Shown: positions 47,534-60,689, counted from the first letter of the stretch. The stretch is 64,000 nt of DNA from Siphlonurus alternatus (GCA_949825025.1 OX463786.1:8791094-8855093), one strand, 5' to 3'. A program made the numbers and translations. The notes: a model not told the origin generated them from the sequence alone.

Positions 47534-49507
47534 ATTCATCACCAATAAAATTAATTAAAAAAAGTATAACAATAATAATCTTCCTTAAAAATACATTAAA
47601 TTCCAATGTGCTTGTTGCAATGTGGGAGGTCCCAGGTTCAATTCCTATCTGGGCCTATCTTTTTCTTTCAAATTAATATTTTCAACTATATGCTACGCAC
47701 TTATGACGGAAGAAGCATATTAGAATTAATTAATAAAACGATTAAAATGTCATCTGATGAAGATAAAATCTTATGTACGGACTGAAAATAGAAAATATTA
47801 TTTGAAAATTAAAAGCTTATTTAATGTCATCCTTACTAAAATGAGGATATCATGGATACGCAATTTCTAACATTTCATCACCAATAAGATGTAATCTCAA
47901 AAAAATTTTAATCTAAAATATTGCTCCGGAAAATTATTTTTTACGTTAGACAAAAAAAAAAAAAAAAAATGACATTTTTTTCAACACAGTACAGCCATAT
48001 CGCGTACAGCATTGAATAATTCATAATGTTGACAATATAATAATGTAATTTAATATCGTTAAAGTAAAATTCTTCAATAAAGGGTAAATTCTGTGAAACG
48101 TTGAATATTAATTACTGCATTTTAAACAAGTATTATATAGACTGTGCATGACTGTACAACGCTTAAAAAATGATAGAAGATTACAATTTTTTTTCGGTGT
48201 TTAAATATAGACACTTTTCTTAAAATCCTTTTCTATAAAATTGAAAACAATGTATTTTTATATATAACAAACTCATTCATTACATCCTAAAATGCAATAA
48301 CAAGCTTAAGCATCAAAGTATTTGAATGCTTCATTTAGATACGCATTTAGATACGCATTTGGTTACAGAATGGTGCCGAAAATAGTCAAAACCTGTTGTT
48401 TAATTTTCTTTTTATTAACCTTTGAAACTATAGCTAGAAAACACGAATACACAGTTGACGTAAAGATTTTAGTGAAAGACATAAAAGTACATTGGAAAAA
48501 AAAAAAAAAAACATTATTGACAATCTAAAAAGCCTTAAATAGACAAAAAAAAAATACTTCAAGTTTATTTTCAAGGTGTGAAATGATTCGACAAAATTGA
48601 AATTTAATTATTTTACATGTGTGTTTTATGATAGTAATTCTATTTTTGAATATTAGTATCGTTTGAAATTAACTTATTAACTTATTTTTGCGTGTGATTA
48701 TTTTAAATATTTTTAATTTAAATTTAAAACATTACAGGAATTTTATTGAAGGATTGAGATGGGAATTGAAATAAAAATAATTAATGTGAAATTACTGAAT
48801 TTTACTTCTTAATTAATTTTATTAAAAATTATATGAATGTGATTTGCTCTTATTTATAATATAATATATACTAAAGATTCATGAAAAAAAAAAGTTGATC
48901 CATCTATACAGTGCAAAATCATAAGGTCCATAATCAGATTAACAGTCTCTTTCACAGATGATCGATTTTATTCATTACTTGATACATTTATTTACAAACA
49001 TACCTAATAAAAATATTCTCGAAGAGAAATACTATGAAGGACTTTATTATTTCTCGTTATAAAACAATATATTATGTGCTGCTATAATGCACTATGAAAT
49101 TGTTATATATTTCAAAGATAAATATTGATATTAAATTAAAAAAATATATTAATATTAAAATCATGATATCTCTAATTTTGTAATACGCTTACAAAATATT
49201 ATCTTATCTTTTTTTTTTATAAAAACTGCAATACATATCTATAAATATGTCAATCGTAAAAAAAAACGTAATGAAATAACTATGAACTTATTTAATATCA
49301 TTCAATATATTATATATTTTTTATTATCATTAAATAAACTATAGTAAATAAAGATAATAAATACCTGACTATATATATTGAACAGCAAAAAAAAAAAAAG
49401 GAAAAAAAGAAAAAAAAATGTCATATAGGTTTATTATATAGGAAAGTAGGGGAAGTGTGTATAGAAGAAGAGGGAGGGTAAAAAATAGATTGGCTTTACT
49501 TTACGTT
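47534..49507. other. AT-rich region upstream of the cyclase exon
   Basis: At about 47622-47660, GGAGGTCCCAGGTTCAATTC then CTATCTGGG resembles a tRNA T-arm (box B), probably a SINE scrap. 48320-48530 has a 68-aa ORF with no recognised family. Several A-runs. No clear promoter motif. Confidence 0.4.
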
Positions 49508-49970
49508 ATGTGTTTAGTTGATGCAGTTATGCCTTGCCGTATGGTTGTTAAGGTATTCAGTGTTAATATTATAAAAATAATAGTGTTATATATAATATTA
49601 AATATTATGTGTATAAAATATACAATAAGTGTATGTAATTCTACAGATTGTACAGAAGTTATAAATAATTTATGTTCAAATGAATGTCCATTTAATAATA
49701 ATAGTAATAAAAAACAATTAAGATTAGCACTAATTTTACCTGCAGATAGTGATAATTTTGTACCTGCTTTATCAAGAGTGAGACCATTTGTGGATAGTGC
49801 ATTACAAGTTGCTCATGAAAAAGGACTTATATCAAAAGATATATGGGATGTTAGTGTTATTGAAGGTGATACAAGGTGTAATTTAGAACATGGTTTAATT
49901 ACTGCAGTTGATGTTAATGGAAGATGTTGTCCTCATGCTTATATAGGACCAACATGTGAGCTTGCATTAT
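49508..49970 (+). CDS. receptor-type guanylate cyclase, first coding exon (signal peptide and start of ligand-binding domain)
   Basis: Partial gene. The first ATG at 49508 opens 154 codons plus one base, ending at a strong donor, T|GTAAGTATA (49971). ATGs at 49529 and 49541 are alternatives; starting at 49541 gives the cleanest signal peptide (MVVK then a long I/L/V-rich core). After the signal come sequons at N44 and N64 and a cysteine-rich stretch. Then LRLALILPADSDNF, VRPFVDSALQVAHEKGL, DTRCNLEHGLITAVD and GPTCELAL follow. This order (beta strand, P-x-V-x-x-AL helix, C-x-x-x-x-G-x-x-AVD, GP-x-C-x-x-AL) is that of the ANF-receptor fold in natriuretic-peptide-receptor-like membrane guanylate cyclases, which make cGMP after ligand binding. 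The kinase-homology and cyclase exons must lie beyond the window. Codon use is strongly A/T-ending. Confidence 0.82.
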
Positions 49971-50207
49971 GTAAGTATATATGTTTTATATTATGTAATT
50001 ATTTGTTGTAGTGTACTGTATGGAATCCTTATAATGTTATGCTATTTTCTTTTACTTTAGCTCAAGTAAAAAACTTTTCTATAATATAATATTTTTTTTG
50101 CTTAAAGTGCTGTAAAATTAGTAATCCATGCTCCTATATTAAAAAAAATAGTGTCCTAAAACTAGCTTAAATATGTGTGTTTTACTACCCACCTTTGCTG
50201 AAAAATT

Positions 50208-50515
50208 ACGTCTTCAACTCATCCGTAACAAATTTAAATTTAATCTTATTACGTCTTTTTACCTCAAAAACATCTTATAATTTTTTGTCGAAGTGAGGAT
50301 GAAATAAAAACAAAATTTCTATTATTTCATACTCAATAAGAGGAAAGAAGATGTACCATATCAGAACCGAAAAGGTGTACCCCACTCCTTATGGAACTTG
50401 TATGTTATTCAGGGGTACACTTTTTTTAATCCGATAGTAATATAATCTTTTCCCCATTTTTTCCTTTAAAATAATGGTGTAAAATAGGAGGGGGAAAAAA
50501 AGCGAGACGTTAAAA
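50208..50515. repeat. interspersed repeat shared with 14.1 kb, copy 2, with an insert
   Basis: TACGTCTTCAACTCATCC, TTTTTACCTCAAAAACATCT, ACTCAATAAGAGGAAAGAAG, GAGACGTTAAAAGTAAA. About 80 bases (near 50362-50432) with inverted ends AAAAGGTGTACCCC and GGGGTACACTTTTTT have no counterpart in copy 1 and look like a small MITE. In the presumed first intron of the cyclase gene. Confidence 0.5.
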
Positions 50516-50519
50516 GTAA

Positions 50520-51560
50520 ATAAAAGATGGCATTTATTTCAGCTTAAAAACTTAAAAATTTAAATAGGTTTTTCATTTTATAAAAAAAAAATCAAATTCA
50601 AAATTCTTTTATTTATCCATTCTCTCCTAAAATCATTTTAAAGTATCAGTTATATACATAATATACCTTTATGTAGGAAATATAAATGATCATAGTTTAA
50701 AAATAAAATTTAAATTATTTCCTTTCGTTTTTATATGATATAATATATACTTTAAATTTAAAGAGAGATTCATATTTACGAAAGAGTTGCAGACTCCTTA
50801 ATTATCGTTAACAAAAGTAACTTTTTAATCAAGAATGAGTTTGACACGCCCATTGTCTGTATTTCATGAAATATGTACAGTGTATAAATATTTAAATAAT
50901 ATATTTAAAATTTATCAATAAAAAGTTGAAAAAAAAATTGGAAAATAAAATTATGAAACATTACACTAATTGAAATATAGAATGAATAATGAGTAATTAG
51001 GAATAAGGCATGTCAGAAAAAGAAAAAACATTTTTTTTTTGTTTTGGCTCATTTTCATAACCTGTAATCGTAGTTAAATTTAACAATTAATTCTTTAATT
51101 AATGACGATTTTAATAACTTGCTAAGTGTATCAGTTTTATACAAAATTTTACTTCCTAATAAAAAAATGTTGATGCATGGCATAACTATATCTTAATTAT
51201 TAACAGAAAATAACAATATATAAATGCAAGTTGATATACGTGTTTTTCAATCAATTTCCTCTTTTATTCTTTGCTAAAATATATTGGAAAATATTTAATC
51301 CGTTGACTAAATTTTAAATGAAAAAACATTAAAATCTCCAAAATGTCCAAATTGAGAGGTAGAAAATAGCATATAATGTAAATAATATTACATTTTCATA
51401 AAGAAAATCAACTTTATTTTTGCTTACAATGATTTAAGTTAAGAACACTGAACCCTTTAGTATCTGTGTTATAATTCAGCAGTATATATTTATTATATGA
51501 CAACAATCATCAAAAATTAAAGAGACATGGAGAGAGAGAAAAAGACAGAGAAATTTAACT
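50520..51560. other. AT-rich stretch in the presumed first cyclase intron
   Basis: No exon resembling the rest of an ANF-receptor, kinase-homology or cyclase domain was found on the plus strand. Confidence 0.45.
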
Positions 51561-51561
51561 A

Positions 51562-51698
51562 ATTTCTTTAAGTGACTTGTACACTTGTCGCCTTGGAAAA
51601 TTTCCCACTTGTTAATCACCATGCCCTGTGTTATTCTTATGGGTCATGGTGATTAACAAAGCTGCAAAAAGAAATTTTCCGAGGCGACGAGTGTACAT
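51562..51698. mobile_element. GTACACTCG hairpin MITE, intact
   Basis: Left CTTGTACACTTGTCGCCTTG, AAAATTTCCCACTTG, TTAATCACCATGCCC; right GGTCATGGTGATTAACAAAG, CTGCAAAAAGAAATTTTCCG, AGGCGACGAGTGTAC. Near-perfect palindrome. Confidence 0.7.
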
Positions 51699-52226
51699 AA
51701 AATACATCATTATATAACGTACTTAATATAGAAAGTCTTTATAATACATTTATTATTATAATTATGAAGCATAAAAAACTAGACATTTGTTTCAATGTAA
51801 AAAATACATGATAAATATTTTTAAGATAACTGTACTGATAAGTAGTACGTGTAATGTGTGTAGTGAACGATAATCGTTATGTTTCTAATTTGTTATCATT
51901 ATTGAACCCTTGTACGAGAGATCTATATAATAGAACTGTAAAGTAAGAATCCAAAAAAACTGTTCTTTGTAATATAAATTCAAGATCTTCCTACGTGTGT
52001 TCCCGTATTTTTATAATAAAATTATTTTTTTAAAATAGAACATAATGCCATGGAGTTTTATTATTGAAATAATTTGTAAAGCAAAATTCATATAGTAAAA
52101 TTTTAAATTTAAATTTAGAAACAAGATCATTTGACACAAAGCAAATGTCTTATGGCTAGGATGTAAAAATAAATTTTAAGTATTATGAGGTAATTCATAA
52201 AAATATGTTATAATAATATGCTGCAT

Positions 52227-52344
<118 letters not shown>

Positions 52345-52407
52345 TCTTAAATCACAATGTAAGACAATGCCTGTAAGATATATTTCTTCAATAGAAAAAT
52401 ATAACGA

Positions 52408-52799
52408 AATAGACAATAATGGTTGCATTTTTTTATTTCATAATTAGAAAATATACATAAAATTATGCTTTTCTGAATTTTTTTCAGATTTTGTGGAGTG
52501 CGGGAACTAATTTTTAAAAAATATTTAAAATATCTGAATTAGGGTGGTACATGTGATGGGACAACCGTGACGTCATCAATAGCCAATCACAGCAACCGTG
52601 ATGTCATCAATAGCCAATCACAGCACGACAAATGACGTCACGGTTGTCTCATCAGGTGTACCACCCTAATTCAGAGATTTTAAATATTTTTTTAAAATTA
52701 GTTCCCGCACTCCAAAAAATCTGAAAAAATTCAGAAAAGCATAATTTTAGGTATATTTTCTAATTATGAAACAAAAAGATACAACCATTATTGTCTATT
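52408..52799. mobile_element. TGACGTCA-core foldback, copy 3
   Basis: Outer arms AATAGACAATAATGGTTGCA and CAACCATTATTGTCTATT. Inner GGAGTGCGGGAACTAATTTT and inverse. Centre has a direct repeat, CCGTGA(C/T)GTCATCAATAGCC twice, then AATGACGTCACGGTTGTC. Confidence 0.75.
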
Positions 52800-53983
52800 A
52801 AATTAGGGACCAGGAAGAAACAAACACTTTTTTTCCGATGGAAAATTAATTGGAAAAAAAAGTGCCCATAAATATCTTATAGCATATAACCTAACTGTAT
52901 TTTTACAAAACACATTCTAATTGATTTCAATAATAACAATTTTATTAATACATATAAGAATTTATATATAAATCCTCACCGCATAATATAACAAAAAAAT
53001 CCTTGACATTTCACGAAAGAAAACAAATCTTCCTTTAAATCTGTTGCGAGTTTTTTTATGGTAAAATGTAAACATTGAAATCACCAAGGGTGTTGAAATA
53101 TTACGTAATCCTCATACACAAAGCAAAATGGATTTAAAACCCTTGGGACAGGATTATGTTCTTTTAAATTCAAACGTATAAACTTAGCAATATATATTAC
53201 TCTTTGAGTCTATTTTTAGCTTTCTGACTATGCTTTTACTTTTCAAAATAAAACATTTTTATGTAAAAATATAGGTAAGGCCTGTTAACGCAACAAAAAC
53301 TCTCAAGTTGGATTTTTATTATATTAGGATATAATATAGGATATTTTACTCAGATGTGAAAATATTGCATGAGTTTAACAATATTAATTTGTTTAGTACT
53401 AAAAAAATAATAACACAGTGAATGAAATCAATTTGAAGTGCAGAAAGAGTTTGAAACCTTTTATAGGGCTTTTCAAATATTTAATTTCTGTGATGATTTT
53501 TAGTGTTATTTTAAGGGATGTTAGGGATACCGTTTAATTATTATACAAAACTGTGCCAAATAACAATGAAAATTATCATATATTATTACATAAATATTTG
53601 GAAAAAATAATAAAAATTTATTGTTGGGTTATTTTAAACATTGTTATTTTTACACGGTATGTTTATAAAATTTTATTTACTTGTTCTAAAATACGATAAT
53701 GATGTTACTAAAAAAAATGTTTTGTTTGGATGAGTCAGAACATATTGGGATTGCAAACAGTTTCAAAACCAGACATATCACATTTGAGTTATAACAACAA
53801 AAATCAATGAACGATGAATTAATTCTCTTTTATTGAGTAAGGGAGGCCTCTCTACCATTGCCATATTATAAATAATGTGACAAAAGTACATTAATTTTAC
53901 ATTAATTTTGATATGGACTGTGTAGCATTGACGAATTGTAATAATTAACGCTGTGTTTGTTAATTTAATTGAGTACTTGATAC

Positions 53984-54304
53984 AATGGACAATTTGCATG
54001 ACATTTTTTTATTACAAAAATGAATAGAGGGTACCAAATTATGCTACTCTGAATTTTTTCAAATTTTTTTGAGAGCGGGAACTATTTTTAAAAAATTATT
54101 GAAAGTCAGTTTTATGACGTCACGGGCGTTTAGCGCCTATCCTTTTCTTAAGGACAGACTCCTCGTGACGTCACAAAATCGACTTTCAATAATTTTTTAA
54201 AAATACTTCCAGGGATCTAAAAAATCTGAAAAAATTCAGAGTAGCATAACTTTGCATCCTCTATCCATTTCTGCAATAAAAAAATTACATGCAAATTGTC
54301 CATT
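53984..54304. mobile_element. TGACGTCA-core foldback, copy 4
   Basis: Outer arms AATGGACAATTTGCATG and CATGCAAATTGTCCATT. Inner AGAGCGGGAACTATTTTTAA, TTATTGAAAGTC. Centre TATGACGTCACGGGCG...CCTCGTGACGTCACAAAAT. Confidence 0.75.
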
Positions 54305-54784
54305 ACTGGTGTTGGTACTAAAACTATACCATGCAATGTTGAAAAGTTAGCTTTCATAATATATGATGAATATCATCCAGAATTTATGATACTCATTGGT
54401 TGTTGATTTTGCAAGGGTCAAACACTTTTATAGAGTAATGTTGAGAATAATACCTGCCCTTAAGATAAAGCGAAAAAAAAAAATAGTCAAATTACTATTT
54501 AAATTTTTTTTGTTCATTTGCCAATAACATGAAGAAAGAAAATTGAATATTCTCCACTTATTAATAATTAATATTGAAGGGTTTTGTTTTACTTGTCATT
54601 CACATTTATTTTTATAAATCGTAATAAGTTCTATAACACTACATGGTATCAAGGAAGTCACAGTGATTATTTAAATTTCACCAATGAAATTATGATACAA
54701 ATATGTTGTATACATGAGAATAACATGACAATATATTTTTTTGAAAGTAGTTATAAATTTTTGAACAACATTTGGTATTTTGTA

Positions 54785-55436
54785 AAGTAAAGTGCGCGCT
54801 AGAAAAAAAGGTTGAGTTAGTATTTTCTAAAAATAGTTTAAGTAGTCCTCCATATCAAACCAAAATTCTATCTCAAATAGGTTTGCCAGAAAAAAATTCC
54901 AAAGTCAGAGTGAACGCGTCGCTTAACATGGGGCCTTACCTGACAAAAACCCTCGAATATCTCGAAAAAATACACCGTTAGGTGGTATGAAAAAAATATA
55001 GTGATGTTCTATGACCCAAGCTTTAACCAAAAACCGATTAAAAAAAATTTCTCTCGAATCCATTTTTCCGTAAAAAAATAATAAAAAATCTTATGGGAAT
55101 TAACATGGTAGATTTTCTTGATTTTTTTTACGGAAAAATGGATTCGAGAGAAAAATTTTTTAATCGGTTTTTGGTTAAATCTTGGGTCATAGAACATCAC
55201 TATATTTTTTTCATACCACCTAACGGGGTATTTTTTCGAGATATTCGAGGGTTTTTGTCAGGTAAGGCCCCATGTTAAGCGACGCGTTCACTCTGACTTT
55301 GGAATTTTTTTCTGGCAAACCTATTTGAGATAGAATTTTTTAAATTTTGGTTTGATATGGAGGACTACTTGAACTATTTTTAGAAAATACTAACTCAACT
55401 TTTTTTTTCTAGCGCGCACTTTACTTTAAATTGTTT
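54785..55436. mobile_element. 652-bp palindromic element, copy 2
   Basis: Same ends, TA flanks and arm sequence as 37964-38621, with few differences by eye (e.g. one short deletion in AATTCAAAAAATTCTATC). Downstream of the cyclase exon. ORFs 54772-54981, 55009-55200 and 55093-55278 are artefacts. Confidence 0.82.
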
Positions 55437-55750
55437 TTAAATTTAAAAAAACAAGAAGTGTACTTATATATTATTAATTATAATTAAAATATCATAAAAC
55501 AAATAATTAAATAATATTTATATAATTATTTCATATAGGAAAGTCACAAATATGCTAAGTAATATAAACGCAAAATTGTATTAATAAGTAGAAATTTTTA
55601 AATAAAATTTTTATTAATTTTACTTTGTTAAGAAACAAAATTTAGATGCGTTTACATGATATTGCAGATTTTTTATTCCTAATAAAAAAATGCCTACTCC
55701 TCTGGTAACAGTATTATCTGCCATGGATTATCATACTATACTATAGTTAA

Positions 55751-55893
55751 AGCCGGTATTACACGATATAATTTTTCTAACTATTGCATACAATTTTTCC
55801 TTACAAGAAAATTTGAACTCCATTTATTTGTATGGAGATGAAATTTTCTTGCAAGGAAAGATTGTATGCAAAATTGTATGGTGTAATACCGGC
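55751..55893. mobile_element. TTAA-flanked MITE, copy 3
   Basis: TTAA (55747-55750) and TTAA (55894-55897) flank a 143-bp palindrome with ends (A)GCCGGTATTACACG and TGTAATACCGGC. This best-preserved copy defines the target duplication of the family. Confidence 0.8.
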
Positions 55894-55897
55894 TTAA

Positions 55898-58110
55898 TGT
55901 TAATAAATAAACTATCTTGTAAGAAAACGTTCTTTATTAAAAATAAGCTCATGTTTATTTATTTATGACTATGTAGTATAGTATTTCACAGGTATTTATA
56001 TACAAATATCAATGAAACAGATAACAGTGTAACATAGTATATACGCGTAACCATACATGACATAATTTCTCACTATTAAATTATTTATAAACTATACAAT
56101 CTCAACTTACAACTAACCTATTGCTTTTTTTTGTATTAAAAAGCGTCCATAAATTGCTTATTATTTTTAATAGAGTTATAATATACATTATTATATAAAT
56201 AATAGCCTTAAGGTAACAAATCTATAAGTACATTCTTACAGTGCTTTATCAGTATCCTGTTTTAAATAAAATAATTGAACTATATAGTTTTCATTGAAAA
56301 AACTTGAATATTATATAGTCGTAGCAATTTATATTGTCCTCTCAGAAGTTTATAAAATACAAAAACAGTAAACTTTATTGACATTTTGTGACAAAATATT
56401 AAAAATTATACGTTAAAAATATGATTTTGAGGTTACTAAACTGAAAACCTAAAATTGTTAAAACTTCCTGTTGAAATTATTCAAATGAAAATAACTATAT
56501 GTCGATTACTGAATCAGATTGCTCTTATTTATTATAATGATCCACATAACATATTAGTATGAATGGCCTTAACTTTCTCTCGTCTCCCCCTCTCTACAAA
56601 TGCATACATCCCGGCTGTAAGCATGGTTGTAAGGCTTCTATATATTATGCAAGGCAACCAGACTGCAAGTGCATGGACTCATTCATTACTTTTGCCGTGA
56701 CGTCATTTATAAAACTTTGTTAACATTAGTTTATTATTTTTTTTACTTGTAAAATGTTAATTTTTTTTTTATTTTAATTATTTTTTTTATTTTTCTTATG
56801 TAAAAATAAATTTATTCATAAATAAATAATTAATTTTTTTACAATGCACTGCTTTAACTGTTAATATATAGTTTTGTTTATACGCAAATTAAAATAAATA
56901 TTTCTTACAGCTTAATTTAAATATTCTATTTGTTCTTATTCTTACGTTTTAAATTCCAATGAAAGACGCTTCAGTGACAATACTTTTATTCTTGTAAAAA
57001 AATAATATAAAATGCCGGATTTCCCATCTTAATTTCAATTGGGAGTTTTGAACTCGTTGTACCAAGAAAATGTGGAACACATCATTTATTATGAACGTTA
57101 TCTAAATTTAGACAAAATATAAACATAAATAATTAAGTTTAATTAATAATGAAGTTAAATTCCCAAATTCATTTAATAATTTTAAGCTTTGATAGAATAA
57201 TATTCATTTTACTAAACGATTTTCAAAATGTTTAAAACAGTTTGGTTTATTAATAATAATTGTTTATTCAGTTTATTGGGTTAAATATTACGTGTTAAGG
57301 GAGGAGACAAAAAAAACAACAAAATAATCCAATTGGTGGCTGAAAAAGGCAAGCAATTAGGTTATATTATTATTTTTATGCATTTGATATATATTACAGT
57401 AAATTCTTATGTACTGAGCTCTGTTCGTATGTAATCTCTGCTCAAATTATAATTTCTGCACTTGATTGACCTTATGTCCAAGTCCACAAAGAAATCTTAT
57501 GAGAAATCATTCACTGTTCAGGGGTTTCCGAACAGACCCCTTAACTTGTTTTTATTAATTTCATTTTGAAGTTTTCATGTAATTTGAAATTTGCCCAGTA
57601 GTTAGATTTCACACAAAGAAAGAATTTTATTGCTTTAGCATTACTTTTTTTTTCCGTTTGCTTTTTTATGTTGCATTACTTTCCCAAAAAATGTTAAATA
57701 ATAATTAAAAACAATAAAGCAATAATTAATTACATCTTTGCCCAATCATTAATAAATAATTTCTTTAATTAATTAATATTTTTAAATATATTAATCGTAT
57801 TCTATTGTAAATCAGTAAATTTGAATACAGCAATTTCATAATTTCTATTTATTTAATACACGTGTAAAGAAAATCATGTATATATCCTATATAAAAGAAA
57901 TATAATATAGTAGTTAGCATTGAATGCATATAAACAACAATATTATTTTTATATGTTTTATATCAAATTTCATTATTGTGAAATGGATGGTTCATTAATA
58001 TTCATTATGTCATCACGTCATTATATAAGTTAATGCAATTAGGATTACGATTTACAGTAATTATATTTATGGTAAATATTCTAACTGCGGTTCACGATGT
58101 TTTTTAATAC
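55898..58110. other. AT-rich stretch, nothing classified
   Basis: Only a G+C-richer patch at 56570-56725 (see the CRE/TATA entry) stands out. No exon or RNA gene seen. Confidence 0.4.
56690..56725 (+). promoter_or_regulatory. CRE next to a TATA-like motif
   Basis: GTGACGTCATTTATAAAAC places a full CRE palindrome (TGACGTCA) directly before a TATA-like TTTATAAAA. It is not inside one of the foldback elements that carry TGACGTCA elsewhere. No coding start is recognised downstream. Confidence 0.15.
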
Positions 58111-58116
58111 GTGTCT

Positions 58117-58246
58117 GAAGGTACACTCGTTACCTTGAAAATTTCCCACTTGCAGCCTTGTTAATCAACATGCCATGTGTTATTCTTATGGACATGTTAA
58201 TGAACTAGACCTCAAAAGGAAATTTTCCGAGGTGACGACTGTACAA
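58117..58246. mobile_element. GTACACTCG hairpin MITE
   Basis: Left AGGTACACTCGTTACC, CACTTGCAGCCTTGTTAATC, AACATGCC; right GGACATGTTAATGAACTAG, GGAAATTTTCCGAGGTGACG, ACTGTAC. The right arm is diverged. Confidence 0.65.
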
Positions 58247-58454
58247 TAAAATGTGGAGGGATGTTGATAAATATTAATTGAAAATAATGTTAATGATTGA
58301 TCTGTAACGAAGGGAGGATGTCTATACACAGGTCTTATGGGTGACGTCATGAAGACGTTTAAAATCATAAGGTACAAGTGATAAGATGAGACACAACGTC
58401 TGACCTTCACTTCAAATTTTTTTTAATTAGCATCGTTGTCGATACCATGTAAAC

Positions 58455-58743
58455 AATAGAGGTTTCAAGTGCGCTTGCGCTGTACAACTGTTCTCGCTAA
58501 GGTCCATCTTGCACTTGAAAATAAAGCAAAGTGTTTTTTTAACTTTTCATGGTTATAAATCAAGTAAAAAATCTAAATCTTGAATTATCTACTTTATTTT
58601 TCAGTTTGGACCAATGTTCCGTAAAGGAATTTTCCCTAAAAAATCTTATTCTTAGTGAAAAAAACGAATTCAAGTTTTTTTTTACATAGGTTTCGTATAG
58701 CGGGTGGGAACACCGAAAAATCAGCTGACTTGATGCCTCTATT
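58455..58743. mobile_element. 294-bp MITE, copy 3
   Basis: AATAGAGGTTTCAAGTGCGC at the left, ATCAGCTGACTTGATGCCTC then TATT at the right, with AGGTCCATCTTGCACTTGAA and TATAGCGGGTGGGAACACCG inside. Same orientation as copy 2. Confidence 0.78.
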
Positions 58744-59047
58744 ATAAGATAAATAATTAAGTCCTTCGTCGGTATAATGCATTACATTTATAATTTGATG
58801 GGATTTTGTTCGCTTATGAAAGTTAAAATAAATCCCTAAACTATATGAAAAATGAATGAGGATAGTACTTCCCTGCTCTCAAGTAAATACTCCAAAAAAA
58901 TATAAATAATGAAAGAATATTCTGTGGTACACTTTTTCATTAACTATTAACAATACAATTTGTGAACATAGGAGTCAACAAGTAAAATGATCAATGAATT
59001 AACATATTCATGCATGCAAAGATCATGCAATATTGAGCTGGCATGTG

Positions 59048-59128
59048 TTAAATGCAGTTGCACGCGATGTCGCACCAACATGCATATAAATGCAGTCACA
59101 CGCGACTTCGCACTAACATGCTTATAAT
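59048..59128 (+). repeat. two-unit tandem repeat, about 39 bp
   Basis: AAATGCAGTTGCACGCGATG...CAACATGCATAT is followed directly by AAATGCAGTCACACGCGACT...TAACATGCTTAT. The 73-aa ORF here comes from the repeat. Confidence 0.65.
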
Positions 59129-59202
59129 ATTACCAGTCGAGACCTTGACTTTTATATCAGCGTGCGAGTGCAATTGTATGAACTTACGTTACAACATTAG
59201 AC

Positions 59203-59531
59203 AAATGGAGTACCGACCTCAAAAATTTTTTATTGCAGAAATGGATAGAGGGTGCAAAAATATGCTACTCTGAATTTTTACAGATTTTTCTGAGACCGGG
59301 AAGTATTTTTAAAAAAATTATTGAAAGTCCGTTTTATGGCGTCACGGGCGTTAATGTTCTATCCTTTTCTTAAGGAGAGGCGCCTCGTGACGTCATCAAA
59401 ATGGACTTGCGATAATTTTTTAAAAATACTTCCCGGTCTCAGAAAAATCTGAAAAAATTCAGAGTAGCATATTTTTGCACCCTCTATCCATTTCTGCAAT
59501 AAAAAATTATTTTGAGGTCGGTACTCCATTT
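59203..59531. mobile_element. TGACGTCA-core foldback, copy 5
   Basis: Outer arms AAATGGAGTACCGACCTC and GAGGTCGGTACTCCATTT, like copy 1. Inner GAAATGGATAGAGGGTGCAA, GAGACCGGGAAGTATTTTTA. Centre GGCGTCACGGGCG...GCCTCGTGACGTCATCAA. Confidence 0.78.
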
Positions 59532-60109
59532 CTTGCCTCCATGCAACGATATTTCCTTCCCTTCATAAATTTTTTTTGTTAAATATTATATTTGAGTTAA
59601 TGTTAAATTTTTTATCATTTTAATTTATGAACCATAATTTTCATCTAAAATTCCGTCGTGAGTTAGAACGTTGATAAGGGAGCGCCGATCTGTCCTGATA
59701 AGCCATTGATAAGAGTCTATAAATAGATTATAAGAGTGTATATGAAGCTCCCAGCTTTTTACTAGCTAAAACAACTTCAAGTGGCTCTAACAGGATTATC
59801 TTAAAATGACACTTAACATTTAACACCAAATCATTTTTACGTTCATTTTCATATAATAATTAATAAAATAAATTTATGTCTTCAATAATAGCAATATAAC
59901 AATGGCAATAGCGCAATCTTTTTAAAATTGAGCTATAATCATTATATTATACCATCTCTTGCCGACGAATTTTGTCGCGATGACTATACATTAAAGGAAA
60001 ATGACTGTTAAATTATAAGTGTTTATAAGTGTTTCTTATTGAGATGGAATCAGTTTATAGGTGCTATTTAGAGTAAATTATAAGTTAATTATAAAGCTAT
60101 ACCATTGGC

Positions 60110-60284
60110 CAGGCGCGGATCCAGAAAAAAATTTCGGAGGGGGCTGCCTCCATAAGGCCAATGTTAAAAAAAAATTTGGAGTGGGGGAAGTGCCTATATT
60201 GCCCATGTTAAATCCAAAATTTTGGGGAGGGGGGGGGGGCGCTGCAGCCCCCCTAGCTTCCCCCCCCCCCTGGAGATGCACCTG
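60110..60284. mobile_element. hAT-like MITE, copy 2
   Basis: CAGGCGCGGATCCAG at the left; the right end diverges to GGAGATGCACCTG. 8-bp flanks CCATTGGC (60102-60109) and CCATTGGT (60285-60292). Internal AAGGCCAATGTTAAAAAAAA, GCTGCAGCCCCCC. Confidence 0.82.
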
Positions 60285-60304
60285 CCATTGGTCTACTGCA
60301 GTCA

Positions 60305-60430
60305 AATCAAATTTATATTCTCTTCGGAAAGTGTAAAGTTTTAGTTATTCTATTTATCACACAGCTTTAAAACTTTTTACAGAGAGATTTGCAGTACAAA
60401 TTACTGGTATTATGTATGAAATTACAACAA
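60305..60430. repeat. CTTCCGG-ended repeat, degraded copy
   Basis: ATTCTCTTCGGAAAGTGTAA, TTTAAAACTTTTTACAGAGA, GATTTGCAGTACAAATTACTG follow the order of the copy at 20030-20180. Confidence 0.45.
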
Positions 60431-60689
60431 GCTGAAATACGAATTGATCAATTGTAACTATATATGACAGGTCGTACCCAATTTAATTTAGGATAATACT
60501 TTTCCTGCAACAAATACAATTTGAAAAAGCTATACATGTGTATAACACAAATAATATTACAAATTCGTGTCTTATAAAGCTACATTGATGGTTACATAAT
60601 GTATTTGGAAGGATGAAGTATTCAAGTATTTAACCCACGCGCATACAGTATAATATGTGCGTGTAGGAAAATAAGTGGTTTGACTAGTA

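Noticed and set aside
48322..48528. 68-aa ORF with hydrophobic start as a secreted peptide gene
   Set aside because: It has a plausible hydrophobic segment, but includes a tandem YAFRYAFGY from a local duplication and ends in an A-run; no splice or promoter support.
49457..49507. upstream extension of the cyclase exon from a GTG
   Set aside because: The extra residues begin at GTG, not ATG; the first in-frame ATG is at 49508.
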